Source: Actinomadura mexicana | GTDB taxonomy: Bacteria > Actinomycetota > Actinomycetes > Streptosporangiales > Streptosporangiaceae | Direction of reading: 5' to 3' | Length of the DNA: 64,000 nucleotides | Assembly: GCF_900188105.1 (NCBI RefSeq) | Contig: NZ_FZNP01000002.1 | Location: 186,001-250,000 of the forward strand | Part shown: piece by piece, positions 42,786 through 52,395 of the stretch | Position numbering within the stretch: position 1 is the stretch's first letter | How the letters are laid out: the number at the start of each line of letters is the position of its first letter | The notes under the pieces: model-generated | Databases searched by the model: none | Told to the model about the DNA's origin: nothing | The model's input: the letters and a program-made list of their open reading frames with translations, nothing else | Position numbers and translations under genes: made by a program

Positions 42786-44102
42786 ATGGACACCTCGCTG
42801 ATGCTGTTCACCCGCGACCTCCGGGTACGCGACAACCCCGCCCTGGCCGCGGCCTGCGAAGCCGGACGGGTCGTCCCGGTCTTCGTCTTCGACGACGCGA
42901 TCCTGGACGGGCCGTTCGCCGCGCCCAACCGCGTCCGGTTCCTCCTCGAAAGTCTCGCCGACCTGCGAAAGTCGCTCAGCGAGCGGGGCGGCGACCTGGT
43001 GGTGCGGCGCGGCGACCCCGCCGAGGAGGTCGCCCGGCTGGCCCGGGAGACCGGCGCCCGCTCGCTGCTCCTCGCCGACGAGCGGTCGGCGTACGCGGCC
43101 CGGCGCCTCGACCGCCTCCGCGAAGCCGTGCACGCGGACGGTCTCGACCTGGACGTGTCGGCGCACCCCGGCATCACCGTGGTCGCGCCCGGCGACCTCG
43201 CTCCCACCAGCGGCGACCACTATAAGGTGTTCACCCCGTACTGGCGGGCCTGGGAGGCCGCGCGGTGGCGTCCTGCCGCGGACGCGCCCGAGAAGATCCG
43301 GCTGCCGTCCGGGGTGGAGCCGGGGGCGCTGCCGCGGCTCGCCGACCTGACCTCTGGGTCCCCGTCCCCCGAGCTCGCGCCCGGTGGGGAGGGCGCGGGA
43401 CGCGAACGCATGAGGGCGTGGCTGCGCGAGGACGCCGCCGCGTACGACGACGTCCGCGACGATCTCGCCGCCGACCGCACGTCCCGGCTCAGCCCCTACG
43501 TGAAGTTCGGCTGCGTCTCGCCGCGGGAACTGGCGGAGGCGGCGCCGGACGCCTACCGGCGCCAGCTGGCGTGGCGGGACTTCCACCACCAGGTCGCCGC
43601 CGCCTTCCCCGACCTTCCGCGGCGCGACTACCGGCCGCGCGACCGGCGGTGGAAGGACGACGAGGACGCCTTCGCCGCGTGGTGCGACGGCACGACGGGC
43701 GTCCCGATCGTGGACGCGGGGATGCGCCAGCTTCACCGCGAGGGGTTCATGCACAACCGCGCCCGGCTCATCACCGCCTCGTTCCTGACCCGCGACCTCG
43801 GCGTCGACTGGCGGAAGGGCCTGGGCCACTTCAACGAGTGGCTCCTCGACGGCGACGTCGCCGACAACGCGGGGAACTGGCAGTGGGTCGCCGGAACCGG
43901 CAACAGCACCCGGCCCGACCAGGTGATGAACCCGTTCCGGCAGGCGTCGCGCTTCGACCCGCGCGGCGACTACGTCCGCCGCTACGTCCCCGAACTGGCC
44001 GGTGTCGAGGGGTCGCGCGTCCACCGGCCCTGGACGCTGGACGAGGACCGCAGGCGGTCGCTCGATTACCCGCCGCCGATCATCGACCCCGGCGACCGGT
44101 AG
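42786..44102 (+). CDS. phr: Class I deoxyribodipyrimidine (CPD) photolyase
   Basis: 438 residues. The N-terminal alpha/beta domain begins LMLFTRDLRVRDNPAL. The FAD domain contains RLSPYVKFGCVSPREL, WRDFHHQV, the MRQLHREGFMHNRARL segment and the signature LLDGDVADNAGNWQWVAGTG. The enzyme reverses cyclobutane pyrimidine dimers using light. It faces away from litR across the repeat array and lies by the ECF gene and crt genes, consistent with light induction. Confidence 0.95.
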   Translation: MDTSLMLFTRDLRVRDNPALAAACEAGRVVPVFVFDDAILDGPFAAPNRVRFLLESLADLRKSLSERGGDLVVRRGDPAEEVARLARETGARSLLLADERSAYAARRLDRLREAVHADGLDLDVSAHPGITVVAPGDLAPTSGDHYKVFTPYWRAWEAARWRPAADAPEKIRLPSGVEPGALPRLADLTSGSPSPELAPGGEGAGRERMRAWLREDAAAYDDVRDDLAADRTSRLSPYVKFGCVSPRELAEAAPDAYRRQLAWRDFHHQVAAAFPDLPRRDYRPRDRRWKDDEDAFAAWCDGTTGVPIVDAGMRQLHREGFMHNRARLITASFLTRDLGVDWRKGLGHFNEWLLDGDVADNAGNWQWVAGTGNSTRPDQVMNPFRQASRFDPRGDYVRRYVPELAGVEGSRVHRPWTLDEDRRRSLDYPPPIIDPGDR

Positions 44103-44133
44103 GCCACCCGTGCTCGCGACCCGCGCCCCCTGC

Positions 44134-44457
44134 TCACTTCAGCGGATCGTGCCCCCAGTTCATGAGCGAGTAGCGCCACCGGGTGTCGGTGACGTCGCCC
44201 GAGGGGCGCTGCGCGAGATGGCGGTGGACGTAGCCGACCACCTTGTTCATATGGTCGTAGTCTTCTTCGGTCAGGTCCGCCTTCTTCGCCCGCAGCAGCT
44301 CGACGATCCTGCGGCCGGACGCGTGCCCCGTCGACTCGCCCCCGCCGCCCTTCTGGCCGGCCGACCGCGACTCGTCCGTCTCCAGGAAGCGCTCCAGCTC
44401 CTTCGCGGTCATGTTGACGACCCTGCCGAACTCGGCGGCCGTCTCCTCGCCGCTCAT
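44134..44457 (-). CDS. DUF3140 domain protein
   Basis: 107 residues. Family features: GRVVNMTAKELERFLET, SGRRIVELLRAKKADLTEEDYDHMNKVVGYVHRHLAQRP and WRYSLMNWGHDP at the C-terminus. Small helical proteins of this family are frequently paired with DUF2945 proteins in actinomycetes and their function is not known. The start overlaps the stop of the DUF2945 gene by 4 bp. Confidence 0.9.
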   Translation of the reverse strand: MSGEETAAEFGRVVNMTAKELERFLETDESRSAGQKGGGGESTGHASGRRIVELLRAKKADLTEEDYDHMNKVVGYVHRHLAQRPSGDVTDTRWRYSLMNWGHDPLK

Positions 44458-44738
44458 CCGGACCCTTCGCCCTTGCGCCCGCCGCCTTCGCCTCCGCTCC
44501 CCCTGCCCCCGCGGTCCTTCTTCTGCTCGCGCAGCGCCGAGCCCTTGTGGACGGCCTTCTTGCCGCTCTTCTCACTGCGGACGACGTACTGCGGCTCCTC
44601 CGGCGAGGCGGCCACCGTGCGCCCCGCCTCCTCCCGCCTGTCGGTGACCTTCTTCTCCACGTGCCCCTCGGTGGTGGACCCATGAGTGCTCCAGGTGACC
44701 TCGTCCCCCGGTTCCGGCTCGTCCTTGCGCTTGTTCAT
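44454..44738 (-). CDS. DUF2945 (hypervirulence-associated, TUDOR-like) protein
   Basis: 94 residues; ATG at 44738 with a run of G before it. The DUF2945 core is about 8-65 (GDEVTWSTHGSTTEGHVEKKV, then PQYVVRSEKSGKKAVHKGSAL). The C-terminus is a basic Gly/Arg/Lys-rich tail that could bind nucleic acid. Co-translated with DUF3140. The biochemical role is unknown. Confidence 0.9.
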   Translation of the reverse strand: MNKRKDEPEPGDEVTWSTHGSTTEGHVEKKVTDRREEAGRTVAASPEEPQYVVRSEKSGKKAVHKGSALREQKKDRGGRGSGGEGGGRKGEGSG

Positions 44739-44863
44739 ATCGTCCCCCCGTTCGGTCCTACGGGTGGCGTTACCCGTCCCAGCGAGAACCATCCGGCGCA
44801 TGCTTGCGCAGGTCAGCGCCGGGGACCGGACCGCATCAACGACGACCGACCACGGAGGCGCAC

Positions 44864-46369
44864 ATGAATGCCGGCAATGGGCGAACCTGCCTCGTCACGG
44901 GGGCCAGCGGCTACATCGGAGGCCGCCTCGTGCCGGAACTCCTGGACGCCGGCTACCGGGTGCGGTGCATGGTGCGCTCGGCCCGGCGGCTGCGCGACCA
45001 CCCGTGGGCGGACCGGGTGGAGATCGCGGAGGCCGACGCGACCGACCCCGGGTCTTCCCGCCGGGCCCTTGAGGGCGTGGACGTCGCCTACTACCTGATC
45101 CACGCGATCGGCGGCACCGGCGGCTTCGCCGAGACCGACCGGCGGGCGGCCCGCACGTTCTCCGGCGCGGCGCGGGAGGCGGGGGCCCGGCGGCTGGTCT
45201 ATCTCGGCGGGATGGAGCCGGAGGAGGAGTTGTCGGCGCACCTGCGCTCCCGCGCCGAGGTCGGCCGCATCCTGCTGGACGGCGGGGTGCCGACCGCGTG
45301 GCTGCGCGCCGCGGTGATCATCGGGTCGGGCTCGGCGTCGTTCGAGATGCTGCGGTACCTGACCGAGCGGCTGCCGGTGATGGTCACGCCGCGCTGGGTG
45401 CGCACCCGCATCCAGCCGATCGCGATCCGGGACGTCCTGTACTACCTGGTGGCGGCCGCGGACCTGCCCGCGGACGTGAACCGGGGCTTCGACGTCGGCG
45501 GGCCGGACGTGCTCACCTACGTCGACATGATCCGCGGCTACGCCCGCGCGGCGGGGCTCAAGCAGCGGATCATCCTGCCGGTCCCGGTGCTGAGCCCGCG
45601 GCTGTCGAGCCTGTGGGTGGGGGGCATCACGCCCGTTCCGGGCGCGCTGGCGCGGCCGCTGGTGGAGTCGCTGCGCAACGAGGTGGTGTGCAGGGAGAAC
45701 GACCTCGCCGAGTACGTGCCGCCGCCGCCCGGCGGGCCGGTCGGGTTCGAACGCTCGGTCGAACTGGCGCTGCGCCGCGTCCGGGAGGCGGACGTCGCCA
45801 CCCGCTGGTCCTCGGCGAGCACGCCCGGCGCGCCCAGCGACCCGCTGCCGACGGACCCGGACTGGGCGGGCGGCAGCCTCTACACCGAGGAGCAGGTCCG
45901 CCGGACGGACGCGCCGCCCGAGCGGTTGTGGGAGGTGGTCGAGGGGATCGGCGGCGACCGCGGCTGGTACTCCTTCCCCGTCGCCTGGCGGGCGCGGGGC
46001 GTCCTCGACCGGCTGGTCGGCGGGGTCGGGCTGCGGCGCGGCCGCCGCGACCCGCGCCGGCTGCGGATCGGGGAGGCGGTGGACTTCTGGCGCGTGGAGG
46101 AGATCGAGCGGGGGCGGCTGCTGCGGCTGCGGGCCGAGATGCGGCTGCCGGGGCTGGCCTGGCTGGAGTTCGCCGTGCGGCGCGACGGCACCCGGACGTC
46201 CCTCACGCAGCGGGCCCTGTTCCACCCCCGGGGCCTCGCCGGGCACGCGTACTGGTGGGCGTTCCGCCCGTTCCATGACCGGATCTTCGGGGGGATGTGC
46301 GCGGGCATCGTCCGCGCGGCCGAGCGGGGCGGGGCGCCGAATCGGCGAGCGACGGTGCGGGCCCGCTGA
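44864..46369 (+). CDS. NAD(P)-binding epimerase-like protein with DUF2867 domain
   Basis: 501 residues; ATG at 44864 after GGAGG. The N-terminal atypical SDR domain (1-300) begins CLVTGASGYIGGRLVPELL and resembles NmrA/complex I subunit-like reductases. The C-terminal DUF2867 domain (about 330-490) includes ERLWEVVEGIGGDRGWYSF and RALFHPRGLAGHAYWWAFRPF. This fusion is common next to carotenoid and light-regulated loci of actinomycetes. The reaction is unknown; a role in pigment or lipid modification is possible but only contextual. Confidence 0.9.
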   Translation: MNAGNGRTCLVTGASGYIGGRLVPELLDAGYRVRCMVRSARRLRDHPWADRVEIAEADATDPGSSRRALEGVDVAYYLIHAIGGTGGFAETDRRAARTFSGAAREAGARRLVYLGGMEPEEELSAHLRSRAEVGRILLDGGVPTAWLRAAVIIGSGSASFEMLRYLTERLPVMVTPRWVRTRIQPIAIRDVLYYLVAAADLPADVNRGFDVGGPDVLTYVDMIRGYARAAGLKQRIILPVPVLSPRLSSLWVGGITPVPGALARPLVESLRNEVVCRENDLAEYVPPPPGGPVGFERSVELALRRVREADVATRWSSASTPGAPSDPLPTDPDWAGGSLYTEEQVRRTDAPPERLWEVVEGIGGDRGWYSFPVAWRARGVLDRLVGGVGLRRGRRDPRRLRIGEAVDFWRVEEIERGRLLRLRAEMRLPGLAWLEFAVRRDGTRTSLTQRALFHPRGLAGHAYWWAFRPFHDRIFGGMCAGIVRAAERGGAPNRRATVRAR

Positions 46370-46436
46370 AGCTCCGCCCACCCTGACCCGCGGCCCGCGG
46401 CCCGGGGCGATGCAACCGACCGGGCGTCGCGTCACG

Positions 46437-46468
46437 AAGAACTGTGCAGACCTGAAGAACCGTGCAGA
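46437..46468 (+). promoter_or_regulatory. Direct repeats in crtI promoter region
   Basis: AAGAACTGTGCAGA (46437) and AAGAACCGTGCAGA (46455) are 18 bp apart and differ at one base; looser GATGCAGA and TCGTGCAG copies follow near 46483 and 46515. This is the only gap before the crt genes, so a LitR-like or sigma-dependent control site is plausible. No hexamers were assigned. Confidence 0.5.
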
Positions 46469-46586
46469 ACTCACTCGGGACGACGATGCAGAGAAATGGC
46501 GTGAACCCGACATCGTGCAGCACGCCGGCCCAGCCGTCGCGGTCGGCGCCGACGACGCGAGCGGTACTGAGGGGAGGGCGGGGCTG

Positions 46587-48074
46587 ATGGGAGGGCGGGG
46601 CCCGGTCGTCGTGATCGGGGCGGGTCTCGGCGGCCTGTCCGCCGCGATCCACCTGGCGGCGCGGGGCCGCGAGGTGGTGCTGGTCGAGGCCCGGGACGTG
46701 CCGGGCGGCTGCTGCGGGACCGTGCACACCGGCCACGGCGGGCGCGGCGGCGAGTACCGGTTCGACACCGGCCCTTCGGTGCTGACCATGCCGGAGGTCC
46801 TCGCCGAGACGTTCGGCGCGGCGGGCGCGGACCTGGAGAGCGTGCTGCCGCTGCGGCGCCTGGACCCGTTCTACCGACTGGCGTTCCACGACGGGTCCCG
46901 GCTGGACGTGGTGGGCGGCGCCGAGCGGATGGCCGCCAACGTCCGGGCGCTGTGCGGCCCGGCCGAGGCGGCGCGTTACCTGCGGTTCCGGCGGCGGCTC
47001 GGGGAGATGTTCGAGGCGGAGTGGTCGTCGTTCATCGACGCCGACATGACCCGGCTGCGCGGCATGGCGCGGCCCGCCGCGCTGCTCAGGCTGGCGGCGG
47101 CGGGCGGGTTCCGGCGCCTGGACCGCTTCGTGGCCGGGCACCTGACCGACGAACGGCTCGTCAGGGCCCACACCTTCCAGGCGCTGTACGTGGGGCTGCC
47201 TCCGCACAGGGCGCTGGCGATCTACGCCGTCGTCGCGCACATGGACACCGTCGGGGGCGTCTACTTCCCGTCCCGGGGCGGCATGCACGCCGTGCCGCAG
47301 GCGCTGGCTGCGGTCGCGGAGAAGGCCGGCGCCTCGATCAGGTACGGCGTCCGCGCCGAACGGGTCGAGACCGGCGCGGACGGGGTGGCGGCGGTCCGGC
47401 TGGACACCGGGGAGCGGCTCGCCGCGAGCAGCGTCGTGGTCGCCTGCGACCTGCCGCGGGCGCACGCCGGGCTGCTCCCGGAGGGGGCCGGCGACTGGCG
47501 CCTGCGCAGACCGCGCTACTCGCCCTCCTGCCTGGTCATGCACTTCGGGCTCGACCGGCGGCTGCCCGGCCAGTCCCACCACACCCTGCACTTCGGCCGC
47601 GAGTGGGGCGCCGCCCTCTCCGCGCTGGCGGCCGGACGTCCGCAGCCGGACCCGAGCCTGCTCGTGACGTATCCCGAATCCGACCACACCGCCGCGCCCG
47701 CCGGGCACTCGACCCTGAGCGTCCTGGAGCCCGCGCCCAACCTGGCGGGCGGGGCCGACTGGGGCCGCCTCGCCCCGCGACTGGAAGACCGCCTGCTGGG
47801 CCGTCTGGCCGACCTCGGGTACGGCGACCTGTCGGCGGCGCCCAGGGAGACGTTCGACCCGCCGGCGTGGGCGCGCCTCGGCCACTCGGCGGGCACGCCC
47901 TTCGCCCTCGACCACCGCTTCCGGCAGACGGCGTGGTTCCGCCCGTCGGGCCGGAGCCGCCGCGTTCCGGGGCTGCACTTCGCCGGGATGTACACCGCGC
48001 CGGGCGTGGGGGTCCCGCCCGCGCTGATCTCCGGGAGGCTGGCCGCCGCCCGGATCCTGGAGGGCGCCCGATGA
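46587..48074 (+). CDS. crtI: Phytoene desaturase
   Basis: 495 residues from the ATG at 46587. The FAD-binding motif VVVIGAGLGGLSAAIHLAARG opens the protein, with the DTGPSVLTMPEVL segment of CrtI next. The C-terminal signature FAGMYTAPGVGVPPALISGRLAA is intact. CrtI carries out stepwise desaturation of phytoene to lycopene (or a related polyene), at the membrane surface. The stop overlaps crtB by 4 bp. It is the first gene of the likely light-controlled operon. Confidence 0.95.
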   Translation: MGGRGPVVVIGAGLGGLSAAIHLAARGREVVLVEARDVPGGCCGTVHTGHGGRGGEYRFDTGPSVLTMPEVLAETFGAAGADLESVLPLRRLDPFYRLAFHDGSRLDVVGGAERMAANVRALCGPAEAARYLRFRRRLGEMFEAEWSSFIDADMTRLRGMARPAALLRLAAAGGFRRLDRFVAGHLTDERLVRAHTFQALYVGLPPHRALAIYAVVAHMDTVGGVYFPSRGGMHAVPQALAAVAEKAGASIRYGVRAERVETGADGVAAVRLDTGERLAASSVVVACDLPRAHAGLLPEGAGDWRLRRPRYSPSCLVMHFGLDRRLPGQSHHTLHFGREWGAALSALAAGRPQPDPSLLVTYPESDHTAAPAGHSTLSVLEPAPNLAGGADWGRLAPRLEDRLLGRLADLGYGDLSAAPRETFDPPAWARLGHSAGTPFALDHRFRQTAWFRPSGRSRRVPGLHFAGMYTAPGVGVPPALISGRLAAARILEGAR

Positions 48075-48976
48075 CGCTGACCGCGAGCTACGAGCACTGC
48101 CGCCACCTGAACGCCCGGCACGGGCGCTCCTTCTACCTGGCGACGCTGCTGCTGCCCACGTGGAAACGCCGGCACGTGCACGCCCTGTACGGGTTCGCCC
48201 GCCACGTCGACGACATCGTCGACGAGTACAGGGCCACCGGCGCGGAGGGACGGGCCGCGGCGCTGGACCAGGTCAGGGGACGGCTCGACGCGGCACTGGC
48301 CGGCGAGCACGTCCGGGACCCGGTACTGCCCGCGTTCGTGCACACCGTGCGCTCGTTCGGCGTCGAGCACGAGGACATCGACGCGTTCCTGGAGTCGATG
48401 CGCGCCGACCTGACCGTCACCCGGTACGCGACCTACGACGACCTGCTGGCCTACATGGAGGGGTCGGCCGCGGCCATCGGCCTGATGATGCTGCCCGTCC
48501 TGGAGACCCTGCCCGGCGCCGGACGGACCGCGCGCGAGCCCGCCCGGGAGCTCGGCCGGGCTTTCCAGCTGACCAACTTCCTCCGCGACGTGGCCGAGGA
48601 TCTCGGCCGGGGCCGCGTGTACCTCCCGACGAACGACCTGAAGAGGTTCGGCGTGACCGAGGCCGACCTGGCCGCCGGCGCGTGCACGCCCGGCATCCGC
48701 GAACTGGTGGCCTTCGAGGCCGGCCGTGCGCGGGAGCACTACGGCCGCGCGCTGGAGGGGGTGAAGCTGCTGGTGCCGTCCTCGCGCCCCTGCATCCGCG
48801 CGGCGCACGAGCTGTACGGCGGGATCCTGAACGAGATCGAGGCGGCCGGCCACGACGTGCTGGCCGCGCGGGCGCGGGTGCCCCGCCGCCGGCGCGCCGT
48901 GATCTACGCGCGGCACCTGCTGGCGGCGTCGGCCGCGGGCCGGGCCGAGCGGCGGATTCCCGCCGGGATGGTCTGA
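48071..48976 (+). CDS. crtB: Phytoene synthase
   Basis: 301 residues. Both aspartate-rich motifs for prenyl diphosphate/Mg binding are present: DDIVDE near residue 48 and DVAEDLGRGRVYLP near 175, preceded by FQLTNFLR. It condenses two geranylgeranyl diphosphates to phytoene; a C30 substrate cannot be excluded from sequence alone. No crtE (GGPP synthase) is present in the window, so the precursor must come from elsewhere. Co-translated with crtI. Confidence 0.94.
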   Translation: MTLTASYEHCRHLNARHGRSFYLATLLLPTWKRRHVHALYGFARHVDDIVDEYRATGAEGRAAALDQVRGRLDAALAGEHVRDPVLPAFVHTVRSFGVEHEDIDAFLESMRADLTVTRYATYDDLLAYMEGSAAAIGLMMLPVLETLPGAGRTAREPARELGRAFQLTNFLRDVAEDLGRGRVYLPTNDLKRFGVTEADLAAGACTPGIRELVAFEAGRAREHYGRALEGVKLLVPSSRPCIRAAHELYGGILNEIEAAGHDVLAARARVPRRRRAVIYARHLLAASAAGRAERRIPAGMV

Positions 48977-48977
48977 C

Positions 48978-49916
48978 ATGGGGGAGACGGGCGGCACGGC
49001 GCGGGTCGTGCTGGACGCGATGGGCGGCGACCACGGGCCCGCCGAGACGGTCCCGGGCGCGCTGGCGGCACACCGCGAGCACGGGGTCCCCGTCCTGCTG
49101 GTGGGACGGGCCGACGAGGTCGACGAGGAGCTGCGGCGGCACGGCGGCGTCGGCGAGCTGGAGGTGCAGCACGCCGACGACGTGATCCCCATGGCCGAGC
49201 GGGGCTCGAACGCCGCGTTCCAGTCGAAGTCCAGCCTGATGGTGGGCTGCGAGCTGGCGCGGCGCGAGGGGGCGGCGTTCGTGTCGGCCGGGTCCACCGG
49301 CGCGGTGGTGACCTGCGCGGTCCGCGCCTTCGGGCGGCGCGAGGGCGTGCTGCGCCCGGCGCTGGCCGTGGCGCTGCCCGCGGTGTCGGGCTTCACCGTC
49401 CTGGTCGACGCGGGCGGCACCGCCGACCCGTCGGCGGAGATGGTGGCGCAGTTCGCGACGCTCGGCACCGGGTACGCGCGGAGCGTCCTCGGCGTGGCCG
49501 ATCCGTCGGTGGGGCTGCTGTCCATCGCGGCGGAGCCGGGCAAGGGAAACCGGCTCGTCCGGGACGCGGCGCTGCTGCTGCCGGAGATGCCGGTGCGCTT
49601 CCACGGCAACGTCGAGGGCCACGACGTGCTGGCCGGAACCGTCGATGTGGTCGTGACCGACGGGTTCACCGGGAACGTCGTGCTGAAGAACATCGAGGGC
49701 TGCGTCCGCACGACGCTCGGCCTCGTCGCCCGCGCCGGAACCGTCGACGCCGGGCCGCTGGAGGCGGTCGCGCGGCTGTACGCGGCCGACACCCACGGGG
49801 GCGCCGCCCTGCTGGGCCTCACCGGGACGGTCGTCGTGGCGCACGGCTCGTCGAGCGCGGCGGCCGTCGCCCGCGCCTGCGTGGTGGCACGCGGCCTGGC
49901 CGCGGAGGGTCAGTGA
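48978..49916 (+). CDS. plsX: PlsX-like phosphate acyltransferase in carotenoid cluster
   Basis: 312 residues, starting 1 bp after the crtB stop. PlsX features: [16 protein letters not shown] at the start, SAGSTGAVV, and [32 protein letters not shown]. PlsX transfers acyl groups from acyl-ACP to phosphate, giving acyl-phosphate. Housekeeping plsX normally lies beside fatty acid or rpmF genes; here it sits in a pigment operon, so this is probably a second, specialised copy. It may supply acyl-phosphate to the PlsY-like protein nearby for acylating the carotenoid glycoside. Confidence 0.88.
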   Translation: MGETGGTARVVLDAMGGDHGPAETVPGALAAHREHGVPVLLVGRADEVDEELRRHGGVGELEVQHADDVIPMAERGSNAAFQSKSSLMVGCELARREGAAFVSAGSTGAVVTCAVRAFGRREGVLRPALAVALPAVSGFTVLVDAGGTADPSAEMVAQFATLGTGYARSVLGVADPSVGLLSIAAEPGKGNRLVRDAALLLPEMPVRFHGNVEGHDVLAGTVDVVVTDGFTGNVVLKNIEGCVRTTLGLVARAGTVDAGPLEAVARLYAADTHGGAALLGLTGTVVVAHGSSSAAAVARACVVARGLAAEGQ

Positions 49917-50671
49917 GCCGCGGGGCCGGTGCCGTGGGCGGCTCCGTCCCGGTCGCCGGGGCGCAGCGGGTCGCGGCCGTTCCAGGTGCCCTCGCTGCCG
50001 AACGGAACGAAGCGGGCGAAAAGCTCCTCGCTGTACCAGCCTTCACGGCGGACCCGGCTGATGACGGCGCGGTGGGCGCCGCCCTGGTAGGCGTAGCGGC
50101 GGACGGCCGCCTCGTCCCGCCACAGCGAGAACGTCGCCTGCCGGGCGAGCGGCCACTCACCGATCCCGACCGAGGCGAGGCAGCCGTCCTGGCCGCGCAG
50201 CAGGCGGTCCACGTCCGGTACGGAACGGTAGAACGCCACCAGCCGTCCCGGACGGATCGACGCCCTGGTCAGCACGGCCACCGGCCCGGGCGGCGGAGGG
50301 TGTGCCGCCGCTCCGGCGAGCGGATCGGCCCCTCCCCAGCCGCCCCGGGACGCCACCGGCGCGAGCCGCACATGCCAGGACTCCTCGGCCTCGTCCCGCC
50401 ACCGCGCCCCGATCGGCGAACGCGCGAGGAAGCGCTCCAGCGCCGGTTCGCCGTCCCACACCGCGAACAGGGCCCAGCGGCGCAGGTCGGCGCCGAGGCT
50501 CATGGACCGGCCCCGGCCCGTCCCGAGCAGCCGCCAGAACCGCAGGCCGCCGGTGCCGCGCAGCACCGGACGGTCGAACGCCATGTACCGCATGGCGTCC
50601 ACTCCCGCGTACCTGACGAGGTGGAACGAGGCGATGACTTCCGTACCCGTGGCGGTGCCTTCCGTGTTCAT
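49910..50671 (-). CDS. Spheroidene monooxygenase-like (CrtA-type) carotenoid oxygenase
   Basis: 253 residues, ATG at 50671. CrtA hallmarks: [24 protein letters not shown] in the first third, [32 protein letters not shown] and a terminal [19 protein letters not shown]. CrtA introduces the 2-keto group on acyclic, 1-methoxy or 1-hydroxy carotenoids. Together with the CruF-like hydratase this suggests a 2-keto-1-hydroxy end group. It is transcribed against its neighbours, overlaps the 3' end of the plsX-like gene by 7 bp, and starts 3 bp from the plsY-like start. Confidence 0.88.
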   Translation of the reverse strand: MNTEGTATGTEVIASFHLVRYAGVDAMRYMAFDRPVLRGTGGLRFWRLLGTGRGRSMSLGADLRRWALFAVWDGEPALERFLARSPIGARWRDEAEESWHVRLAPVASRGGWGGADPLAGAAAHPPPPGPVAVLTRASIRPGRLVAFYRSVPDVDRLLRGQDGCLASVGIGEWPLARQATFSLWRDEAAVRRYAYQGGAHRAVISRVRREGWYSEELFARFVPFGSEGTWNGRDPLRPGDRDGAAHGTGPAAH

Positions 50672-50674
50672 GCG

Positions 50675-51289
50675 ATGGTTCCCGTGTTCACAGCGGTGAT
50701 TCCCGTGCTCGCGGCGGTCATCGGCGGCTACCTGCTGGGCTCGGTGCCGGTCGCGGTGCTCGTCGGCCGCGCCCACGGCCTCGATCCGCGCGACGTCGGC
50801 GACCGCAACCCCGGCTTCTGGAACGTCATGGAGCAGCTCGGCCGGAAGGCCTCCGTGCCCGTCTTCGCCGGCGACATGCTCAAGGGGACGGCGGCCGGGC
50901 TGCTCGGCCTGCTGGTGAGCGGGGCCGAGACGGGCCGGTTCGGCTCGGTGGCCGGGGCGAGCGTCCTGCCGGTGTACGCGGCGGTCGGCGCGGCGATGGC
51001 CGGCCACGCCTGGCCGGTGTTCGCCGGGCGGCGGGGCGGTCGCTCGATCCTGACCTTCGCGGGCGGGTTCGCGGTGATCTGCCCGGCGGCGTTCGCGCTC
51101 GGCCTCGTCCTGCTCCTCGCGGGGAGTCTCGTCTTCTCGTTCGCGTGGGGCGCCCGCCTCTCGGTGTTCTCGCTGCCGGTGCTGCAGCTGTTCTTCGCGC
51201 CGGTCGAGCAGGTCGCCGGGACCGGGGCGCTGATGTGCCTCATCGGGCTGCGTTTCGGACAGGCGGCGCTGGCGGGGCGGCGGGCCTGA
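50675..51289 (+). CDS. plsY: PlsY-like acyl-phosphate acyltransferase (divergent)
   Basis: 204 residues, five to six hydrophobic helices. PlsY-type motif 1 is recognisable ([29 protein letters not shown]), the Lys-Gly of motif 2 is in DMLKGTAAG, and motif 3 appears as [10 protein letters not shown] instead of the usual GGKGVAT type. PlsY uses acyl-phosphate to acylate glycerol-3-phosphate. The altered motifs and the setting in a carotenoid cluster suggest another acceptor, such as a glycosyl carotenoid. An alternative GTG start lies at 50707. The 3' end overlaps the convergent glycosyltransferase by 50 bp. Confidence 0.82.
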   Translation: MVPVFTAVIPVLAAVIGGYLLGSVPVAVLVGRAHGLDPRDVGDRNPGFWNVMEQLGRKASVPVFAGDMLKGTAAGLLGLLVSGAETGRFGSVAGASVLPVYAAVGAAMAGHAWPVFAGRRGGRSILTFAGGFAVICPAAFALGLVLLLAGSLVFSFAWGARLSVFSLPVLQLFFAPVEQVAGTGALMCLIGLRFGQAALAGRRA

Positions 51290-52382
51290 CCACCGCCGGG
51301 CCGTAGTCCCGGCCGCGCCAGGTGCGCGTCGGCAGCAGCGCCGACCAGGTGAGCCGGACGGCCGTCGCCACGTCCAGGAACGGGGACGCGGCGAGGCCGG
51401 GGCCCGGACGCGCGTAACTGCCGCGCAGCGCCGTCACGAGGAGGAGCCGCTGCGCCAGCAGGCCGAGGTCGAGCGGCGTCGGCCGTCCCGCCGCGAGCCG
51501 CAGGACGGGGAGCGCGGCGGTCAGCCAGACCACGGCCAGGTCGCCCGCCAGGTGGGCCGCGGGGGTGACGTCCCGCAGCGCGATGGACCGTCCCCATTCG
51601 TGCCACACGCCGGCGGCGGAGGTGTGCATGTCCACCTCCAGCAGCGGGCCCGCGTCCACGAACGCGACCCGCCAGCCGTCGCGGGCGAGCAGCCTTCCGA
51701 GCGCCACGTCGTCGGTGAGATGGTGCCTGACCCGCGCGAACCCGTCGGCCTCGTCCATCCGCGCCTTGCGGAAGGCCATGCACTGGCCGGTGACGAGCAG
51801 CCGCTCCACGGACGCCCCCGGCCCCGCCTGCGCCGTCGTCGAGCCGATAGGCCCGAAGCGGTAGACGAGCGTGGCCAGCAGCGAAGCGTGCAGCGCCTGC
51901 TCCACCGCGTTGTCGCAGATGAAGCGGGGTCCCGCGCTCACCAGGTCGTGGGCGTCCAGGAGCGCCGCCAGTCGCGCGCAGAGGCCCGCCTTGGGACGCA
52001 TGTCGGCGTCCAGCAGGACCACGATCGGGCCGGTCGCGGCCTGCACGCCCTGGTGCAGGGCCCACTGCTTGCCGATCCACCCGTCCGGCAGCGGCGCGCC
52101 GGGGACGACGGTGGCGCCCAGCCGCCCGGCCAGCCGCGCGGTGCCGTCGCGGGACTCGTCGTCCACGACGATGACCTCGCCCACGGCCGGGTCGGCGAGC
52201 AGCGGCGCCAGGCACTTCTCGATCCGGGACTCCTCGTCGCGGGCGGGGATCACCACGGACACCCGCTCGGACGGCGGTCCCGCCGCCCCCGGCCCCAGCG
52301 GCGCGGGACGGCGGCGCCCCCGGGCGAGCCGCGCCGCGACGACCCCGGCGGCGGCCGCCTGGAGGACGGTCAGCGGCCTCAT
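51240..52382 (-). CDS. Family 2 glycosyltransferase (CrtQ/CruC-like)
   Basis: 380 residues. A GT-A domain (about 40-270) shows [27 protein letters not shown], the DxD-type LLDADMRP, and a late [14 protein letters not shown]. An N-terminal and two to three C-terminal hydrophobic segments anchor it to the membrane. Related enzymes (CrtQ of staphyloxanthin, CruC of myxoxanthophyll-type routes) add sugar to carotenoid hydroxyl or carboxyl groups. It is 13 bp downstream of the desaturase and shares its operon. Confidence 0.9.
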   Translation of the reverse strand: MRPLTVLQAAAAGVVAARLARGRRRPAPLGPGAAGPPSERVSVVIPARDEESRIEKCLAPLLADPAVGEVIVVDDESRDGTARLAGRLGATVVPGAPLPDGWIGKQWALHQGVQAATGPIVVLLDADMRPKAGLCARLAALLDAHDLVSAGPRFICDNAVEQALHASLLATLVYRFGPIGSTTAQAGPGASVERLLVTGQCMAFRKARMDEADGFARVRHHLTDDVALGRLLARDGWRVAFVDAGPLLEVDMHTSAAGVWHEWGRSIALRDVTPAAHLAGDLAVVWLTAALPVLRLAAGRPTPLDLGLLAQRLLLVTALRGSYARPGPGLAASPFLDVATAVRLTWSALLPTRTWRGRDYGPAVVRPAAPPAPPVRNAAR

Positions 52383-52395
52383 CGCGCTTCCGGCC

